From Spinacia oleracea (taxonomy: Eukaryota > Streptophyta > Magnoliopsida > Caryophyllales > Amaranthaceae): a stretch of 64,000 nt of DNA. Shown here piece by piece: positions 20,255-31,057 of the stretch (positions are counted from its first letter, which is position 1; each line of letters starts with the position of its first letter). A program made the position numbers and the translations under genes. A model generated the notes under the pieces. The model was not told where the DNA came from and did no database searches. It saw only the letters and a program-made list of their open reading frames with translations. The stretch covers positions 29,875,449-29,939,448 of the forward strand of contig NC_079491.1 of NCBI RefSeq assembly GCF_020520425.1. The letters run 5' to 3'.

Positions 20255-22566
20255 AAGAAAAAAAATAAGGACAACAAGCAATGTGTCTGCGTAGTTTCCA
20301 ATTGTTTGTGACTTCTACAGAAATTAATACAAATACACTTCAAATGTCTTTTTCACACAACTTATATGAGTGCCCCTGCTTTCTTTAACTTGCTAAGTTA
20401 AATTACTATTAACATGAATGTGGAATTTCATTGATTTCACATGTTGTTCCTGTTGTTTGCCACAATCATATTTTGGTTCTATATACTTTCCTTGGTCATC
20501 TAATAACTTTACCCATTTTGTGCTACCTTTTCATGACAGATAAATCTATAGGAATTCATTCACGTCCATAATGTTTATGGTTGTACAGGCACATAAGACA
20601 AACAATGCTGGAGCAAAAACAAAATTGCCTATGGTCAACAACCCTTCCATCAGGGATAATGTAAGTCACTCCTTAATAATCATCTGAATATAAATGTAGT
20701 TGTTTTTCCGGCTAACAGTACACTTAATCACAGAACCAACATAGTCTGACAAAAGGCCAAATTAAATGGTCAGGAGTCTGAGCAACATAAGAAGGTCTAA
20801 TTAACATCTTTTTTTAATGAAGATCTTAACCATTACTGATCAGTCCATAGTTTATTTGGTGCAGGATATCATCTTCGGCCACTCTTTAACCACACTTACA
20901 GGTAATTTGACTTCAAATGTTACAATAACAACCAAAAAAAAATAGTCACTACATTACTGATTTATCCTTGCATCTCATTACGTATAAATCTTTATGTTAC
21001 AGATTATGAGTAATGATGGTCGTCTAATCATTACAAGTGTTACTCATCATGACAATGGAAATGACGTCCTTTCTGTTAGTAGCAGTGTAACTGGCGTCCA
21101 AAAATTGACATTTAAAAGACTATGTCCATTGTTAACCCACCATTGTTTGCAGTGAGGGTTGGACTTAAGCTCTTGCTGAGGCGCCAACAGCTGCAGGGAG
21201 CAACAATAATAATGGATCCTCGCATGTTCTTCAATCTTCAGCACCTGCTGCCTCTAGCTACATCTCATCACCATGTGTTGGAAGAACATCGCCTGGACTA
21301 AATATGAAAGAAACTTTGGTGCAGGCATCACCACTTTGCCATAATGTTCAACAGGTATTTAACTATTAATCACTACAACACTAATCTGGAAAAGAGCATT
21401 CCGCTGAAAATTAAAGTTTTTTTCTGCAGCCATCTATTCAAACGCAGAAGGATGAGTTAGCTAACACACAAACCAGGATATAAATCCCGATGACACCAAA
21501 AACTTTGGTAAGTACATCAATAAACAGAACTAAGACATACGTATACAACTAAAGGGGAGAAAGCATTGGCTATAATAATCTTACTGTAACAAGGTGGTGC
21601 CCAACTTAATATTATGGGAATGAACTCCCCATATGCATTAATATGGATAAAAAACTGAGGCTACAAAATACCACATATGTAGAATCCCCAATCCGGGGAA
21701 AGCATTTACGACACTCAGGTTACAAACTACAATCTTTAGAGAATATAAAGGCCTCCTTATGATAACCCCAGCAAAAAAAATGAACCACCCTAAAAAAAAC
21801 ATACTGCCCGTTTCTAGAATATAATTGCCCCGAATGGTAACCCCAGCAAAGCAAATAAACCACCCTAAAAACAAACATATTGGCCCAGGTCCCATCCATC
21901 TAAGTTATTACAATGCGAACCCCCACATCAACCCAAGTAAAATCCCATAACTTAGAACAATGTTCCCTTTAATCATCATTAACCATTACACCAAAAACTG
22001 TCCAAACATATTAATAAATGACATATTAACTACATCACAATAAAAACATAATTCAAAACCAATAAACACAATAAACTTAACAGTAAAACAAACAAAACAA
22101 AAACTATGGTAACTGACAAAGAATAACATTTCAAACAGCTAAATAGTTAATAGATACGCCAGTTACAATGTACATAACTCCCCAATAACTGCACACAGAA
22201 ACTGCAATCACATAAAAACATTATGACCGCCATTAACAAATAAAAAACAAAACTTAATAATAAAGTAAAAACCCAATAAACTACCCACCCCAAAGGATAA
22301 TGAATGACACATTTAAAGTTTTAATAGAGACAACCAGTATAAAAAGAAACTAACGAAATATAAAACACACAAAAAACAACCACCACTACAAAGTACACTT
22401 CAAAAAGAACTCAGCCACTTTACAAAGACACCTAGGTAATTCGTCTACAACCTACACATAATAATACACAAAGATAAACTGCTTTCACATCAACACAAAG
22501 AAATCAGGTATGTTCCTTGAAAGATTAATTACAGAAAAATAATGTCACATCTTCGAATTGCAGGAT
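20255..22566. other. Spacer between Helitron helicase and RPA gene
   Basis: Mostly A-rich DNA. Isolated islands with acceptor/donor-like borders (20588-20660, 21150-21355) could be remnants of exons, but no product is recognisable. A 70-base unit containing AACCCCAGCAAA and AAACCACCCTAAAAA is repeated twice at about 21755-21880. Confidence 0.4.
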
Positions 22567-24817
22567 ATGGAAGCCACCAAAAACTATATTGCAGAACTGG
22601 ATACAACAAAAAGAGACTGGACAATAACAGCACGAGTAACACGCATGTGGGAAGTCCGGTACAAACCGACAAACCCAACACCGGATACCATAGACATGGT
22701 GCTTCTAGATGAACAGGTATGGAACTACCACAAACTACTTCATCTTTAATAAAAAAACGTACTAAGACATGCAAATGCCAGGGATCCCAAATACAAGCAT
22801 TGGTAAAAAAGGCAATAGTCAGTCATTTCAAGGACCGACTACAAGAAGGAAGAATATATACAATGACTCATTTCAATGTGGGAAAGAACAATAGGACTCG
22901 ACTACAAGTGGAGAATGAGTATATCATTTGGTTCACTTCATTCACATCAGTCACGTTACAAGAAGAAAGTTCAGCAGCAATCCCATTTCACAAATTCAAC
23001 TTACGCCCTATCGACGACCTATCTGAGCGAACTAACAAGATCGATGTCCTTACAGGTAAACAACAACTCATTGTATAATTTCAGTCTACTCAACAAATAG
23101 AGGACACCACAATGAAAAGAAAACACATATGTAATTGACATGTGTATAAAACAAAATATGACTAACGGCCACCAAATAATCTGCTAACACAAAAACCTAA
23201 CTAATGTGTTGTGACTAACTGTGCAGAGGTAATAGGACAACTAATTGGCGTAGAAAACAAAATCACTCAAAATCACGACAACAACACGGATCAAAGAAGG
23301 ACGATACACATCCAAGATGAAAGGTAAGCAAAAAGATTATAAAAATTACCCAAGAATACTAACAAAAAAAAAAACCCAAATATGCTTCACCACAGGACCA
23401 ACAAGATTGCAGTAACTCTATGGGGACAACAAGCAGATCTGGTGGCAGACGACGTAGCAGAAAATGGAGCCCAACCAAAAATAGTCATAATAACAGCCAC
23501 TCGGGTAACAATGTTCAAGGGTGAGTGCAAACACAAAACACTATAAAATAATATACTCAAATAGCTATGATTTGCAAAAACTAAAAAACTCACTGTAAAT
23601 GCAGGAAATTACCAACTCAACTCTACAGGAGGAACAAAGCTCTACATCAATTTAGAAATACCAGAAGTCGAAAACTTCAAAAAAAAGTAAGAACAATATA
23701 AAATGCAATTCATTATTATCAACTACAACCACTTCTACAAACATTAATTATTTCAAATTTTGTACAACATGACTGATGTCCCACTACAAGAAATACTCCA
23801 TATTGAAGTCACTCAGCCAGAGAGCTTAGAGGAGGCGATGACCAAGAATCGAAAAACAATCACAGAATTACAACAAATATACATGGAAGGAGAAGAAAAC
23901 CAGGTACAACTACAATAAATTTATAATACAAAAACATAAGGGGGGATGACATTATTATAACAATGTATACAGGAAGCCAAGAATACTTATACATGCGTGG
24001 CAAAAATAGCAACCATACATGACCAAGAGTGTGGCTGGATGTACACGTCATGTAACAATTGCAAATCAAAGATTGATGAGAATCAATACTGCAACAAATG
24101 CGAAGACGTCCCAGAGTTTCCAACTGACAGGTGGGATACATGAACTAACCACATTTACCCACCCTTGAACCAATATACCTAATTTCTTACAAAACCATTC
24201 ACAGGTACCGATTAATTGCCACAATTGATGATGGCATTGCAACAATGACTGTGGGGATATTCGACAAAGACGTGAAAAAAATCATTGGCAAACCAATAAC
24301 ATCAATGGTGAAGATTTATAACCAGGTATCATTACGTTACTTACAAAAAAAAAAAACACTCCCTAAACAAAATTTAAATACTGACTACATCGCATATGCA
24401 GGACAATGGACCAGAAAAGGTCGCAAAAGAGCTCCAACAATGCATTGGGAAGAAATGTACAATGAAACTAAAAGTCAACGACAAAGGATACATACAAGAA
24501 CTAACAGCTATAAAGGTATTCCATATTGAAACGGAAGAGAAGAGAACACCACAACGACGAGGAAAGGAGATACTAAGAGAAATAAAAAAAGAGGGACAAC
24601 CACCAAAGAAGCAAAAAATGCACAGGTAACGACATTATCAAATACATATCTACATACTACAATTAATATTATTATACACTACACTCACAAACACTACCCT
24701 TTCAAAAACAGCATCACAACAACAGAGGAAACACCCATAATAACAGCAGGCACAAACACAAATCCAGAACCAGTCCAACTTCACGACCAACTTCTGCACC
24801 AGGGACAAAGCTCATGA
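22567..24817 (+). CDS. Helitron-encoded RPA70-like single-strand DNA-binding protein
   Basis: Replication protein A large-subunit homologue, thought to protect or manage single-stranded DNA during Helitron rolling-circle transposition. About ten small exons with GT-AG borders can be joined without stops: 22567-22716, 22782-23055, 23227-23323, from 23396, and further exons near 23607, 23766, 23972, 24205, 24402 and 24712, ending at TGA 24815-24817, about 490 residues. Order: OB-fold A (DWTITARVTRMWEVRY onwards), OB-fold B (TNKIAVTLWGQQADLV), then the C-terminal OB-fold with a zinc ribbon of two CXXC pairs (SCNNC and YCNKC, about 24055-24105). The N-terminal protein-interaction domain of cellular RPA70 is missing, as usual for transposon copies. 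The ATG directly follows a possible acceptor, so an upstream exon is possible. Confidence 0.88.
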
Positions 24818-25278
24818 AGCAACAACAAGAAGACAGTTCAAAAACCTCAGCCCAGGGACCAGGGACCTATGTTAAGTGTTTTAAAATAAAATCACAAAAC
24901 GGAATGTTTAGATAAGCAAAGTAGGTAGAACTATAATGTGGCTAGATGAACATGCCAGGGAGTTGGTAGCTTCTGTCGAGGAAGATCGCACAACAAAAAG
25001 TAGAGGCAAACACTCTCTTCTTTCCAATTTTACAGCACCGGAAAATAAAGTCTAAAGTCTCAACAAACGGTAGACAGGTTTTCAAACATTTATAGTAGCC
25101 ATGTTAAATTTTTGAGTTCCACAGGCAATATCAGAGGATTTAACATTACAAGCTCGGTATATCCTCTAAAATAATGCATCAATAGCAAACCATACTTGCA
25201 TTCGTTAACTCTAAACAAATTGGATCAGTCCAATACCAATAAGCATCACAAAACGAGGAAACAACAAAGAAAAAAAAC

Positions 25279-25307
25279 CCCGTTCGTAGAACGGGCACAA
25301 GAACTAG
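25279..25307 (+). repeat. Helitron 3' terminal hairpin and CTAG end
   Basis: A 7-bp perfect stem, CCCGTTC and GAACGGG with loop GTA, is followed by CACAAGAA and CTAG. Hairpin about ten bases before CTRR is the replication-termination signal of Helitrons. Confidence 0.85.
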
Positions 25308-25499
25308 TTACTAATAAGATGATTGGAACACGCCATGAGATTTTTATATCCGTAACTTTAATAAATTTGTCATTATTTAGTGAACCTTTTAATGTGTGAG
25401 ATCTTAATTTAATTATCGAGATTGATTGTTTTATGTGAGGTTCTTTATTACTCCGTATTAAATTTGTTGATAATTGTAGCATTTTGATAAAAGTTTAGA

Positions 25500-25920
25500 T
25501 ATGCTTCAATTTTTTGGATATTTGTCTTTAATATTTGTTGAACTTGCACAGTCTTAGTTGTCGCTGGTTGGTTCCGAACGGCTGCTGCTTCAAATTCGCC
25601 TAAGAGGTGCGCTGTCTTCGTGCAGGCTACCCCTGGATCTTCTCTCTTCTTCTCAAACACCCATTTGTTCCTCATGTTCCATGTCTTTCATATAATAAGC
25701 ATTGCGAACTCCCACACTCTGTCAGTGTTGCTAGACTTTGCGAAGAACACACACCATTCAAAGAAACTATGCTTCCACTCGTTCATGTCCAACCTCAATG
25801 GAGACATTCGCCATAACAGTTTACTACCCAGACAGTTCAGGGCCATATGGGTAACCGTCTTCTCTCTAGAGTTTTTAAAATAGCCATTCGGACCAAAAAA
25901 AAAGTTACAACCAGCCATTT
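25500..25920 (-). mobile_element. LINE remnant (C-terminal zf-RVT region)
   Basis: Minus-strand frames encode fragments such as FFEWCVFFAKSS, WEFAMLIIW and MRNKWVFEKKREDPG. These match the pattern found after the reverse transcriptase of plant L1-type LINEs (zf-RVT and the following tether). Two frames are needed and the ends are missing, so it is a dead fragment. No poly(A) end or target duplication was found. Confidence 0.6.
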
Positions 25921-26158
25921 TCCAAGTACATTAGTGACTACCGTTTTGGAAAAAAACAAAACTAATTATATCGTGGACCTAGTTACATTCATGTTTAAGT
26001 AACAAAGGATATTGAAATATTACTCCCTGCTCCGCGAGAGTGGGAATAGAAATGGCGAGAAGCTAGACAGTCACATGGGTGAAGCGGGCTAAAACTTTGT
26101 TTGAAGAATTAAAAAGAACAAAAAAAAAAAAAAAAAAAAAGAGCAATGAGAATTTGAG

Positions 26159-27079
26159 ATGAGTCTACCTCGAAACATGCTTGCTTGCGCTTCACTTCTG
26201 GAGCTCTGTTGCGGAACCAAGAACCTCCAAAACCTGCGGATACTCCATTCCCAAACTATTAAACTGGGGTTTTCATGCAATGACTTCATCCGAGCAAAGC
26301 TCGTCTCTTCCTACACCGCTTGTGCTGAGTTTTCCGATGCTGAGCTTATGTTTTCTTTCACTAACCGTAAATTCACCTTTCTCTACAACACCTTTATCAG
26401 GGGCTACGCTTCTACCAAGCAGTTTCATCTTTCTCTTTCTTCTTTCCATCAATTGCTCCAAGATCGCAAACCGATTGACCTCAACACCCTTCCCGCAGTT
26501 CTTAAATCTGTCGCCGCACTTTCGTACTTAAGAATTGGGCGGCGAATCCACAGTTTCGTTTTGGTACATGGGTTTGGTTTTGATATTGCACATTGCAACG
26601 CCTTGATCACAATGTACTGTAAGTGCGGTGAGTTGGAGTCTGCACGTAAAGTGTTCGATAAAATGCCTAGAAGAAACTTGATTACATGGAGTGCCATGAT
26701 GGGTGGTTATGGAATGCATGGGAACGCTGATGAGGTATTTTGTTTGTTTGATAAGATGTTGGTTGCGGGTGTTTGGCCAGACGAGGTGATGTTTACCACA
26801 ATTCTCACAGCTTGTAGTCATGGAGGAAGGGTAAAGGAGGGGGAGGAATATTTTGAGATGATGGTTGAGATATTTCATATACGGCCAACCAAGGAACATT
26901 GTAGTTGTATGGTTGATATGTTGGGTAGAGCTGGCAAAATAGAAGAAGCTAGAGGAATTATTGAGAGCATGGAGATGGAGCCCGATGCGTGTTTGTGGAG
27001 GGCATTTCTCGGGGCCTGCAAAATTCAAGGGAAGTCTGAGATAATTGTGAGAGGAAAACTTTGGAGGCTAACAGATTAG
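26159..27079 (+). CDS. PLS-class pentatricopeptide repeat protein, short
   Basis: Intronless 306-residue PPR protein. PLS-type proteins bind specific organellar RNAs, usually for C-to-U editing. Visible repeats include HSFVLVHGFGFDIAHCNALI, YCKCGELESARKVFDKMPRR, NLITWSAMMGGYGMHGN and PDEVMFTTILTACSHGG. A degenerate E region starts at EPDACLWRAFLGACKIQGKSE. The E domain stops abruptly (…RGKLWRLTD), E+ and DYW domains are absent, and the repeat tract is shorter than the usual 450-700 residues. It could be a truncated gene or a shortened functional one that recruits a partner DYW protein. It lies convergent to CLB19, with about 600 bases between. A poly(A) tract (about 26119-26140) lies just before the start. 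Confidence 0.75.
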   Translation: MSLPRNMLACASLLELCCGTKNLQNLRILHSQTIKLGFSCNDFIRAKLVSSYTACAEFSDAELMFSFTNRKFTFLYNTFIRGYASTKQFHLSLSSFHQLLQDRKPIDLNTLPAVLKSVAALSYLRIGRRIHSFVLVHGFGFDIAHCNALITMYCKCGELESARKVFDKMPRRNLITWSAMMGGYGMHGNADEVFCLFDKMLVAGVWPDEVMFTTILTACSHGGRVKEGEEYFEMMVEIFHIRPTKEHCSCMVDMLGRAGKIEEARGIIESMEMEPDACLWRAFLGACKIQGKSEIIVRGKLWRLTD

Positions 27080-27677
27080 TGGATAAGTAGTTAAGTAATA
27101 CTACTATACCAAGTACGTAGTATTATTTATTATTGTTAGGGAAGATGCTAGACAATTTTCTGTTGCTGTGTAAATTTCAAGTGTGAAATTCGCTAGACTT
27201 CTCGAAAGCTGAAGATTATGTTAGTAAAATATTATTAAGCTTGTCCAAAACTAAAACTAAGTTATCAATACATTCTGGATTTTATGATACAGGGTGTCAA
27301 ATTAATAGTTCAGTTTTTGCATCACCAAAAGATTATTTCGTTTACCATACTTTGTTGCTGCTGGAATACATAAAATTTTGAAGTCCTGTTCTTCTTGTTT
27401 TCAAGATGCAGAGGGAACTTTTAGACAGCTTTACTGTTATGTGAAAATTAGCAAGTTTCAGTTTGGGCAATAATCAATCAAAATAATTGCAGAACACTTC
27501 ATGGTAAACGAAAGATACAACAATGTTGAATTTGGGATAAAGGCTCGAATTCTCTGTCAGAACCTCTATCTGATGCGGAAATTCACTGTACCGGTAAAAT
27601 AAAGGAATTGCTATATGAAATTTACTTCCTCTAGTTACAAAATAAATTCACAGCATGACATTGAAGTTGAGAATACC
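27080..27677. other. Convergent 3' intergenic region
   Basis: AT-rich DNA shared by the 3' ends of the two PPR genes. No gene or repeat recognised. Confidence 0.5.
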
Positions 27678-29231
27678 TTATAATTCTGGTACTGCAGCTT
27701 CTCGAATATATCCATAATTCTCCAGTTCATATGACAGAAGCTCTAGAATTTCATAGATAGAATCTGTCTGAGAATGAGATTTATCACCGGCCATGAATTC
27801 ATGAATGCCACCCTCTATCTCAATTGAGCTTATACCGGGTCTCTTTTGTATCCCACGAGTTCTCATATTCCTTCGAACCTTACCTGCACCCTCCCAACTT
27901 CCAACAGCAGCATACATGTTTGCAAGCATCACATAGTTTGAATCAGAGCTTGGATCCAACTCCACCAAAAATTTCATGACAACCTCTGCTAAGTTAATGT
28001 CCCCACAATTTCTGCATGCTGCCAGCAGTGATCCTAATACAACTTCATTAGGCTTCATCGGCATGTTTTTTATCACACTTAATGCATCTTCTAACCTCCC
28101 TGCACGGCTGTAGAGATCAACTAAGCAACCATAATGCTCAATACGAGGAGAAAGATTGTGAACATTTTGCATGCCATCAAAGTACTCGAGCCCTTGATCT
28201 ACCAAACCAGCGTGACTGCAGGCAGTAAGAGCTCCGGTAAAACTGACACCATCTGGTTTGAAGCCTTCCCTCTGCATCCTATCAAAAAGAATTAATGCCT
28301 CTTCAACAAGCCCATTCATTGCAAATCCACCAATCATTGTGTTCCATGATACCAAAGTACGACTTGGCATCTTCTCGAAAATTTCACGAGCAAAATCTAC
28401 ACGACCACACCGTGAATACATCTCTAACAATGTGTTACAAAGACGGATATTATCCCTAAAATATTTCCCCATGACAAACCTATTAATCCACAACCCTAAA
28501 CTAAGCGCTCCTAAATTAGCACACGCAGAAAGCACAGCAATGATGGTTACATAATCCGACTCCACCCCAGAAAGTTGCATCTCAAAGAAACATTCCAAAG
28601 CTTCCTCATCAAGACCCTTCTTCACAAATCCACCAATCAATGCGGTCCAAGAAATTGCGTCTTTCACAGGCATTTCATCAAACAGTTGGAGTGCATGATC
28701 AACCTTACCATTCCTCATATAGCCATCAATCATAGTATTCCAAGACACGGAATTCTTCTCAGAAATATCATCAAAACAGAGTCTTGCAGAATCCACGAAG
28801 CCACATTTAGAGTACATGTCAACGAGGGCGGTACCCACTTTGACATTAGGCCTATCTAACCCCATTTTACAAACATATGCATGTAAAGGAGCAGCAAAAA
28901 GTCTACCTTGAGAAGGATAATGGGCAATGCCAGAGAGAAGAGTGATGAATGTAATATGATTAGGGTGAATATCAGAGAATCGCATACGGGTGAATTCCTT
29001 GAATGCATGAGAAATATTGCCATTTTTGCAGTGGCGAGCAATGGCAGAAGTCCATGGAACAATGGGGTCAACCTGGTTGTGGAATTGCTTAAGAGAGATG
29101 TTATGCTTTGCAGTGGATGCGACCCATGTGTTAGGAGAAACATTCTGGGTTAGTGGTGAAGTTGGTGTCGAATTCCAAGGGAGAATTGGCGGTGCTTGTT
29201 GTACTTGACTCGAACTGGCGGTAAACCTCAT
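27678..29231 (-). CDS. CLB19: CLB19 pentatricopeptide repeat protein (E/E+ class)
   Basis: Intronless, 517 residues, very similar to what I know of Arabidopsis CLB19 (At1g05750). That protein is a chloroplast editing factor needed for C-to-U editing of rpoA and clpP1 transcripts. Matching landmarks in order are PNHITFITLLSG, KNSVSWNTMIDGYMRNGKVD, GFVKKGLDEEALECFFEMQ, LSACANLGALSLGLW, the long SPRIEHYGCLVDLYSRAGRL block and KPNEVVLGSLLAACRN. The E/E+ part ends with GISSIEIEGGIHEFMAGD. There is no DYW domain, as in CLB19. The N-terminal 40 residues are Ser/Thr/Pro-rich and low in acidic residues, consistent with a chloroplast transit peptide. The frame is intact. A T-rich run directly upstream (about 29246-29262) lies in the leader. 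Confidence 0.9.
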   Translation of the reverse strand: MRFTASSSQVQQAPPILPWNSTPTSPLTQNVSPNTWVASTAKHNISLKQFHNQVDPIVPWTSAIARHCKNGNISHAFKEFTRMRFSDIHPNHITFITLLSGIAHYPSQGRLFAAPLHAYVCKMGLDRPNVKVGTALVDMYSKCGFVDSARLCFDDISEKNSVSWNTMIDGYMRNGKVDHALQLFDEMPVKDAISWTALIGGFVKKGLDEEALECFFEMQLSGVESDYVTIIAVLSACANLGALSLGLWINRFVMGKYFRDNIRLCNTLLEMYSRCGRVDFAREIFEKMPSRTLVSWNTMIGGFAMNGLVEEALILFDRMQREGFKPDGVSFTGALTACSHAGLVDQGLEYFDGMQNVHNLSPRIEHYGCLVDLYSRAGRLEDALSVIKNMPMKPNEVVLGSLLAACRNCGDINLAEVVMKFLVELDPSSDSNYVMLANMYAAVGSWEGAGKVRRNMRTRGIQKRPGISSIEIEGGIHEFMAGDKSHSQTDSIYEILELLSYELENYGYIREAAVPEL

Positions 29232-31057
29232 TTCTGCCCAAGATTTTTTTTTTTTTTTGTTTGTTTTGTTTTTACTTCCAAATTTGCTGCTTGTAGACTT
29301 GTAGTTGCTGAAATACTCACTTTGTGAATTGGGCCTAGCACCGAATTCACAACCAAATTATAACATTTCCTACAAATTACGGGAAATCGTTAAAGGAATT
29401 AACGAATGAGCGTATAACTAATTGCGGCTCATGCATGGTACAACTAATTATATCTTACAACTTGCAAGCGTTGTTCAGCTAGAATACATTTTTTTTTGCT
29501 TGGTTTTATATCAAAATATGCTACAGAATTGCCAAAGCTGAAAAGTTAGGAAATCAGAAATAAAATACGTTTTTCGTCTTATATCCGACCTCTTAAAACA
29601 AATTGTTTTGACTTTATACGGAAATAACACACCTTATACAAGTGAGTTGATAACACAAGAACAGCCGGAGTTTAGATAAATCGTAGATTCTGGTGGAGAA
29701 TCCTCCTAATTATAGTATATTTTACAAGTAATTACAATTGAGAACAAAAATATAAACTGCAACTCTTTTTCTTGCCTCGATATTATAATTGCATAGTAAT
29801 TTACCGAATACTAGTACTTGTATACTTTTTGATGAGTACTCCGTACTATACAAGCAAGCACTATACACTTATATACGTAAGCCAAAATCAAAACACTCAT
29901 GGCTTGTTTGGTAGACGGTCATAAACAATTCAACAGTGTCAATTGGAATGAATTTGTATAAATTTGTAAGGGAAATCAATATCCATCAATCAATATTATA
30001 TTTTTTTCTTTATAAATTTCCATTACCATTTAAGGAGTGCTATCAGGTGAGAATGCAGATTTACGAAGAAAAATACCAAGTTTGTGACAAAATTTCATTA
30101 CCATAAACATCATCATGTTATTTTCTTGTCAAAATACAATTAGAATTATTCTCATTCCCACCATTTATTACCGGCTACCAAACGAGACGTGAGAAGAAAA
30201 GTAAATTCTTTAGCCGCCCGCTTGTAGTTGTGCAAGATACTGAATTACTGAAAGCCCTGTTTTTTGGTGATAAAAACAGAGTAGAAAAGAAAAGAACTGA
30301 AATAGGAAGTCTGGAAGAGCATGATAACTCTGGTTTAATTGGTTGTTTTCCCATTGAGGGCAACTCTGTTACATCTGGTGAACAGCTGAATGTATTCCTG
30401 AAATAATCTATAAAATCTGCTGGGAATCATAATGAGGCTGAAGAATGCATATCTACCAACTGATCACTCATCTTTCTATCTTTAAACATCAAGGCAAACA
30501 CTTTTCCTGGAGTATCTTGGAAGGCCATTCAATTTTTATGGTCCTGCAATCTACTCAACTACATTCAATGCAAATTCCCAACTCATCACGCATATATTAC
30601 TCCCATCATCATACTACCAGTACTCCGTACAAAGGTAGCTCGTCATTTCTTTCACTCACTTCTGTAACTTCATTGCAGTGATATAGATTAGATGGTTGCT
30701 ACGCCAAATAAATAATCCACTTTTAACATCATTCCAATTCACTACACTGTTAATATGAAAACTAAGTCTTGAAAATCCTACAATAAACCCAAAGAAAAGA
30801 ACTACCAAAATATTATAACGGGTGGAGTATTCTTTTATACAGACAATACACACATATGACTGACATTTTACTACAAAATCTGATGGGGTTTCAGAAACAG
30901 ATTTCATGTACACACTAAGAAAAACAAATTTCTTAATCATTCACCCAAAGTAACAAGATAAAAAGCACAAAATTCTAGACATCTAAATGTAGCAAACACT
31001 AGGAAACTTATTTGCCAGATGAATAAAAAGGATTTTCTATTTTCTTGATTAATACTC
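29232..31057. other. Intergenic region between CLB19 and the TMK kinase
   Basis: AT-rich. The first part should hold the CLB19 promoter and the last part the 3' UTR of the kinase. It contains one MITE and two copies of the TACTCCGTA motif (29837, 30612). No other gene seen. Confidence 0.45.
29901..30194. mobile_element. MITE with GGTAG-type ends, probably hAT-like
   Basis: The left end GGCTTGTTTGGTAGACGGT and the right end, inverted GTCTCGTTTGGTAGCCGGT, are imperfect inverted repeats flanking about 290 bp of noncoding DNA. A clear 8-bp target duplication could not be read, so the superfamily is a guess. Confidence 0.55.

Larger units (their letters stand above)
10669..25307 (+). mobile_element. 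Large, near-autonomous Helitron, 14.6 kb
   Basis: Both termini are visible. The 5' end is TCTATACCTAGTCTTT at 10669, preceded by A. The 3' end has the hairpin CCCGTTCGTAGAACGGG (about 25279-25295), eight bases of spacer and CTAG (25304-25307), followed by T. Insertion between A and T with no target duplication is the Helitron rule. Inside are a Rep/helicase gene with HUH and PIF1-type helicase motifs, and an RPA70-like gene, the gene pair known from plant autonomous Helitrons. The Rep gene carries three stops, so this copy probably cannot move alone; the RPA gene reads through. Confidence 0.9.

Noticed and set aside
26119..26140. Poly(A) tract as evidence that the PPR gene is a retrocopy
   Set aside because: The tract lies at the 5' side of the gene, not at the 3' end where a retrocopy tail would be. 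Most PPR genes are intronless anyway.
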